Origin: Durusdinium trenchii
Lineage: Eukaryota > Sar > Dinophyceae > Suessiales > Symbiodiniaceae
Direction of reading: 5' to 3'
Length of the DNA stretch: 64,000 bases
NCBI GenBank assembly: GCA_963970005.1
Contig: CAXAMN010003558.1
Coordinates: 1,607,399 to 1,671,398, forward strand
This document shows, in pieces, positions 59,250 to 64,000 of this stretch. The number at the start of each line of letters is the position of its first letter. Position 1 is the first letter of the stretch. Made by a program: the position numbers and the translations under genes. Under the pieces are notes generated by a model. It ran no database searches. It worked only from the letters and a program-made list of their open reading frames with translations, and was not told where the DNA came from.

Positions 59250-59375
59250 AATTTCCACCCCACCGCATGTCCGGAACGTTGCCAGTCTTCGATTGGCCTC
59301 AAAACCTGGACGAGTACCGGCGGCGCTATGCCCTCTGCCAACGTGCCGCGGAGAAACTGCCCGGCAGGAGCGAGG
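59250..59375 (+). CDS. candidate exon (strong GC3), unknown protein
   Basis: Acceptor-like ttcacctgtttgcag is followed by about 40 codons with GC-rich third positions and a possible donor (gcgagg/gtcgag). The peptide has ordinary soluble composition: LPVFDWPQNLDEYRRRYALC and QRAAEKLPGRSEG. There is an in-frame Met at 59267. No family is recognised. Confidence 0.4.
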
Positions 59376-59379
59376 GTCG

Positions 59380-62300
59380 AGCGATTTCGGTGTGTGCTGC
59401 TTGTGTGTGTGGTTGTTTTCGCTTGTTTTCTTTTTCAATCTTGGGAAGTCCCTTTTTGTTCTGAGTCTATCTATACAGTCTATACATAATATGTTTGTTC
59501 AAGGTTTGCTGCTGGAACATTGCTGGAACTGTTTGACGTTTAAACATCCAGTTTCATGACTGTACAAAAATGTGTCTTTTTCCGCACGTCGAGAGTCTTT
59601 GAACATTTATCACATGTGACACAGAAAGCAGGAATGCCAGATACAAAAAATAATCTCAGTTTGTCTTGAGATTGTTGCGAAACTTCTGAATTGATGGCAA
59701 ACCTGGCCGTCCCAGTTCTCTTGAACTATCCAGAGTGCATCGCTTTGCGAGACTTTAGACACGTGTTTGTTTCCTCTACTTCTAGTCAATTCGACTACAA
59801 GGTGAAGGGATCCTCCGCCGGAAGCAATCTTGCTGGTGCTTCAGGAAGCAGCTCAAGTCCTCGTTCAGCGCAAAGCCTGTGGTCGAGACCTGGCAAAATC
59901 ATGCAAAATCGCACATTCTAGAATGATCACGAAAAAAACAGCACCTTTGTACTTCCTTTTGAGGTGCTTGGAGAATAGAACATAATAGAACCCACAAGAG
60001 ATTGCCCATCAGCATCTTCGCTCTGCCAATAAAAGTGTACTCAACGGCTTCAAAATGGTTTCCGCTGCACCACCAAGAAGTACCAAGATTTGCTTTGCTC
60101 CGAAGACTTTCCTCTTCATGCCGCGTGAGGGTTTCCAAACATTTGCAGCGTGCCGGGTTGGGCTCGCCTGATCACCTCAAAGCATGCCTACTTCCTGGCA
60201 GGTCAAAAGGCCTGTGCCAGAACTGGCCAGGAAACATTTTCGATGGGCGTTTTCATTCATTTACCTCTTACTTTTGACTACTCCAGATAGGCGAGACAGG
60301 TGTTTTTCACGCCCGACAGAAAAGCACCTGGGCTTTCGGGCGGAAACCCGAAGATTTGCTCTGAAACCCGAAGACGGACGTCAACTTGGCCAATCTTGGC
60401 ACGTTTTCTGCAGCAATGTTTCAGAGAGGGGTCGGGGGTACAACCTGCATGGTCCATGGTCCAACCTGGGCTGAATAGCCTTGCGACCTCCCGATCCGAT
60501 GCGATCGCCACCATGAACCCATGTGTGGGGCGTATGTGCATTGACCAGGTCGATGGATCAGCTTTCGCATGTTTGTCGACCGAGATCTCGGTCGACCAGG
60601 AGAGCAAGCGATCTCAGAACTCCCAGAGAGTTTGGGCTGTTTTGGCACTTCTGCTCTCTGTGCTTTGGCGTTAGGTCACACCTGTGACATCCTGTGACTG
60701 CGGGACAATCCCAAAATATCCAAAATCAACCACTACGGGGGTGATTCATTCTATGTAATTCGTTTTTGCAACGGGATCTGCCCCACGGATTACGTAACAT
60801 CACCCAAACAATTTGCATGTGTGTCTTCCTTGCGAATGGTTTGGGTGACGAAGCCCCCTTTCGTGGCGTCCGCCCTGTGCGGGCGAGCCTGAGCATTTCA
60901 GCCGTTCACGAACGGAGGAAGTGGGGGTGCCCCTGTCACATCCACGGCCCCTGGATGGGACGAGGCAAACCACCCCGTCTTGTGACTCCTGGTCAGCTAA
61001 CGTTTCTTCAATACTATTGTTAATGACCCTCCACGTTACAAGTATTTATGAGGCAAAATGGGTGGCATTGGCGGCTTCATGATTTCCTTGAGCGGGTTGG
61101 ACCTCCAGTTTAGTAACAATCTTGGAGTCCTGCATTTTCCACCACCTCTCCCAACAGGCTAGCCAACAGAACAAGACAAAATTTGGATCCATTGATTTAG
61201 GCTTTTGGGCAAAGATTTGCAGGAAAGTAAGTCGGCTTCGTTGCATTTTAACATCTTTTGAACATCTTTGACAACTCCCAAAAGATAGGTTTTGCTGTGG
61301 CGACCCGATACCTGTGACATTCGTGCCGACGTGGCCTTTGGAAAAATTACGTCGCCACCCAGGTCTTAGTGACCTTTGTCCGAGTGCTTTGAGAGAACTG
61401 TGAGAGCGACCAATAGGTTCTTTTGGTGTGTTCCTTTTGTGGAGGACTCTGGGCCCAGGTCCGAAAACTATGGTGTATGAGTCCGAGGCAATCGACTTTT
61501 TGAGGAGGGAAGACTTTGTAATGACACCATGCAGTACTTTAATTTCCAAGAGTCAAACAAAGTTGTTTGCGGTGCTAGGGACAATTCCACTCCGTGGGGC
61601 AGGATACGGGAAGTGTCCCTTGGTCCAGAGTCCGGTGACGACTTCTTTTCCAATGGATTTGCTGAGATCTCAGCGCATCCCTCGTCACGAGATTTCCGCC
61701 TCGAACCAATCCGGTTTGAAGAGCCTGTGTTTCGACCAAAGATCAAGTCTGAGACTGGTTGCGTTTGCGCGCAAAAGGATGGAAAGAGTCTGGAGTGGCC
61801 ACACGGTCTTCAAGTCTTCCACAAGCTGTGGCTTTCATGGCACATCTGCGTGGCTTGTAGGTTCTCAGAATAGGCCACTTTTGTGTTTGGTCTTGTCTCA
61901 CTTTTGAGGGAGACTGGTCGGCCAGGAAGTTTGGTCCGGTTGAAGCGATGGCCTTGCGGCTGGCCACTGGCTCGTTCGTCTGACAGTGCGACTCCGCAGC
62001 CGGGGATCACAACTGGATGTTTCTCAGAGGAGGGTACAACCCAACCTTCATTTGAAGAGAACACCCAATGGATCCCAATGGGGATAACTATGTGAAAAGC
62101 ACAAATATATAGATCCTTTGAAACACGGGCGACGTCCATGGCGCATCCTTGCGCAAAGCTCGGTGTGAGAAATGTCCGGACACAAAGAACATATACATTG
62201 CGCAGCTGCAAATCCAGATTGGTAGAGGACTAGGGAATTCCTAAAGAACATGTTCTGATATTTCATGTATTTCTCGTGCCTCGAGATGGGCTCAGCTCGC

Positions 62301-62590
62301 AGCTTGTTGTGGTCGACACATGTGCACATGCTGATGTGCACCACAAGCTGTTCAGCCTGCACAAAAAAAAAGACAAGCTCTGACGTATGGGTGACATCTT
62401 CGAAACGGCACAAATAAATACTCGTAATTGCCTTTTCAAAAACAATGCGGTTATAGTTATGGTGTATTGAAGATCGTATGGGTGACATTTGCCTTCACCA
62501 AACCACACAATGAACACTTCGACAGACCCTGGCCGGCTTTTTGTGGCCGGCCGTTGTTTTTCGCTCCCAATGGCAGCCCCACACCGTTTC
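59380..62590. other. non-coding stretch with weak frames and a perfect palindrome
   Basis: A 22-bp perfect palindrome lies at 60575-60596 (centre cgagatctcg, ends gtcgac). Frames at 60300-60674, 61046-61549 (-) and 61529-61873 are open without recognisable domains; the last has a plausible peptide (FAEISAHPSSRDFRLEP) but no splice or codon support strong enough to call. Confidence 0.3.
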
Positions 62591-62627
62591 GCCTCCCTTG
62601 GATCGTCGGAGGTCGGGCGCGGTCACG

Positions 62628-62752
62628 GGTCGAAGGAGAGCATCGACCGGACTGGGAGAGCATCGAACCGGAGTTCGCGCATCGAACCGCCGAAATCTGG
62701 GGTTTGGGGAACTGGGAGTCGGGAGGTACACGAAGCAGGAATTCGGATGCCT
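62628..62752 (+). CDS. possible exon, unknown protein
   Basis: A GC-rich segment in frame 1 reads EHRPDWESIEPEFAHRTAEI then WGLGNWES and stops at 62752-62754. All three + frames and one - frame are open here, so the frame choice rests on peptide composition only. Confidence 0.2.
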
Positions 62753-62929
62753 GACAGTTGCCAAAGTCCCTATAACTTGGTTGCGCGCCTGTCAAAAGAG
62801 GCCATGCAGCCGAAGGAAACGTCATTGATTTTGGAAATGTGTGCGAAACCATCACACACATCAATGGTCAAAAGCAGTTATAAAAGCATTTGCTGTGTCC
62901 CTAGTCAGGGCCGCCCATAGTTTGCAACA

Positions 62930-64000
62930 CATTCTGAAGTCCAACAGTTCTCTTAAGTGAGGCGTTGAAAGCTTGCTGCCTTTTGTGCAGGAAGATCCAA
63001 ACCCTCCAACATCCTAACATCCTCTATCATGGATCGCATGGCAGCGGATTTCACTAATTACTTACCCTAGGGCCCTAGGGCTCTAAGTGTTTCCTCAGAA
63101 GGTATTTGGACCCTCTTGGCACCCACCCCAGTGTCATCCGGTTTTCCCGGGGTCTGTCCACAACTATGTGCTGGTCCAATGTAGAAGGTGTTGAACACCA
63201 AAACCAAAACGGTTACCGTGTCGAAAATCATCCTGCTGCAAGGCAAAAAAAAAACACGATACAACATAATACAACCATTGAGACATGTTGAGCCGTAGCG
63301 TTGCCCCCCTCTCACCCTACCACCCCTGTGTTTGGTATATGAAGGGAAAATGTGTTCATGCTTATTTGCCCGACGTCTGTATCTATATAGTCTCACCCGT
63401 ATGACTCGGTATATCAATGTATATTTGTCGCAAGACTGCTGGTTTGCAATGTGCATGACTGACACTGCTCAAAGCAATGACTTGGCATGGCCGCTCAACC
63501 CAAACTCCGTAGGAATCCCAGATGTACCCACTGCACGCTATGGCTTTGGTATCACCTCTCCACACCAAAAATCGAAGCCGATAGATGATGGATGTGCAAA
63601 AAAAATGAAAGCCTAAGCCAAGGCCCTCGAAAACGCGTGCCCCTTTAAAACTTCGACCTGACATCATGTAGGATAGAGAGCCTGCAGGGTTGCCTCCAAC
63701 TCACTGGCTTTTTGTCGGTGTGCAGTGTGCAGGAACTGGCTAGCTAGCTGTTTGTTGGGCCATGTTTCGGTGTGGCTTGTTTCTTCAACATGGTTTAACA
63801 AACATTAACAAACCAAAATAAATGGCAACTGATGCGTATATATATATATGTATATATCTCAATCCCAGTTCCTCTAGTGCTCGTCGACGTGGTGCTTGGA
63901 AGTGGTTCTGGCATCAGCAACCAGGTCCGATGCCTGGCGCCCAGTTACTGCGCCTTGGTCAGGCTGGTTATGCAGTAACTGTGCTCTTTCCAAGAGGTGG
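62930..64000. other. non-coding stretch to window end
   Basis: Includes a 16-bp palindrome ccctagggccctaggg at 63065-63080 and an AT microsatellite at about 63837-63856. No gene recognised; the last 150 bp are GC-richer and could start a feature beyond the window. Confidence 0.35.

Overview
The window looks like nuclear DNA of a dinoflagellate (Symbiodiniaceae-like). The reasons are: short GC3-rich candidate exons scattered through long non-coding stretches; abundant mini- and microsatellites; two large retroelements of types seen in dinoflagellate genomes (a tyrosine-recombinase element with a TPC/ENP methyltransferase-like domain, and a LINE whose first ORF carries a cytosine-5 DNA methyltransferase); and no prokaryotic gene organisation. 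This assignment is inference: no rRNA, organelle gene or complete spliced-leader sequence was seen. Four runs of N (1635-1644, 13987-13996, 26704-27209, 41676-41685) break the assembly.

Layout. 1-8.2 kb: host-like sequence with a terminal exon encoding a Glu/Lys/Ala-rich helix (1213-1845), a MITE-like repeat (83-185), a pair of diverged direct repeats (about 4.0 and 5.0 kb) and GC3-rich candidate exons at 7.3 and 7.9 kb. 8.2-14.04 kb: a nearly complete tyrosine-recombinase (DIRS/Ngaro-like) retroelement, + strand, with a small membrane ORF, Gag-like ORF, reverse transcriptase, RNase H, tyrosine recombinase and methyltransferase-like domain spread over all three frames. It lies between two (TA)7 tracts. 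14-25.9 kb: sparse DNA with two arrays of a TACTAG/GGGGCTCCTGG repeat, a second MITE copy and several candidate exons. 25.9-29.3 kb: satellite block of 13-bp, 52-bp and 10-bp repeats flanked by AT-rich DNA. 29.3-41.5 kb: non-coding DNA with a 21-bp minisatellite (35.8-36.8 kb) and an A-B-B'-A' nested duplication (38.16-39.19 kb).

41.73-52.69 kb: a LINE on the - strand, inserted in a tandem repeat and bounded by a perfect 22-bp target-site duplication. ORF1 (1648 aa) fuses a complete-looking C5 cytosine methyltransferase to a Gag-like region ending in a coiled coil. ORF2 overlaps it by 14 nt and carries a Trp/His-rich region of about 600 aa with a recurring PLHW motif, an APE-type endonuclease, a reverse transcriptase with YADN in its active site, a zinc knuckle and an RNase H that is frameshifted and cut off. 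52.7-64 kb: more repeats (a CG-alternating inverted repeat, tRNA-box-like repeats around a GCT-rich block, G6/C6 hairpins) and weak exon candidates.

The most interesting theme is that two unrelated retroelements in one 64-kb window each encode their own methyltransferase-like protein, of two different kinds. The LINE methyltransferase type has been reported from dinoflagellates before. The Trp-rich ORF2 extension, the 3' end inside RNase H, the possible spliced-leader remnant at the LINE 5' end and the tightly abutting ORFs deserve a second look.
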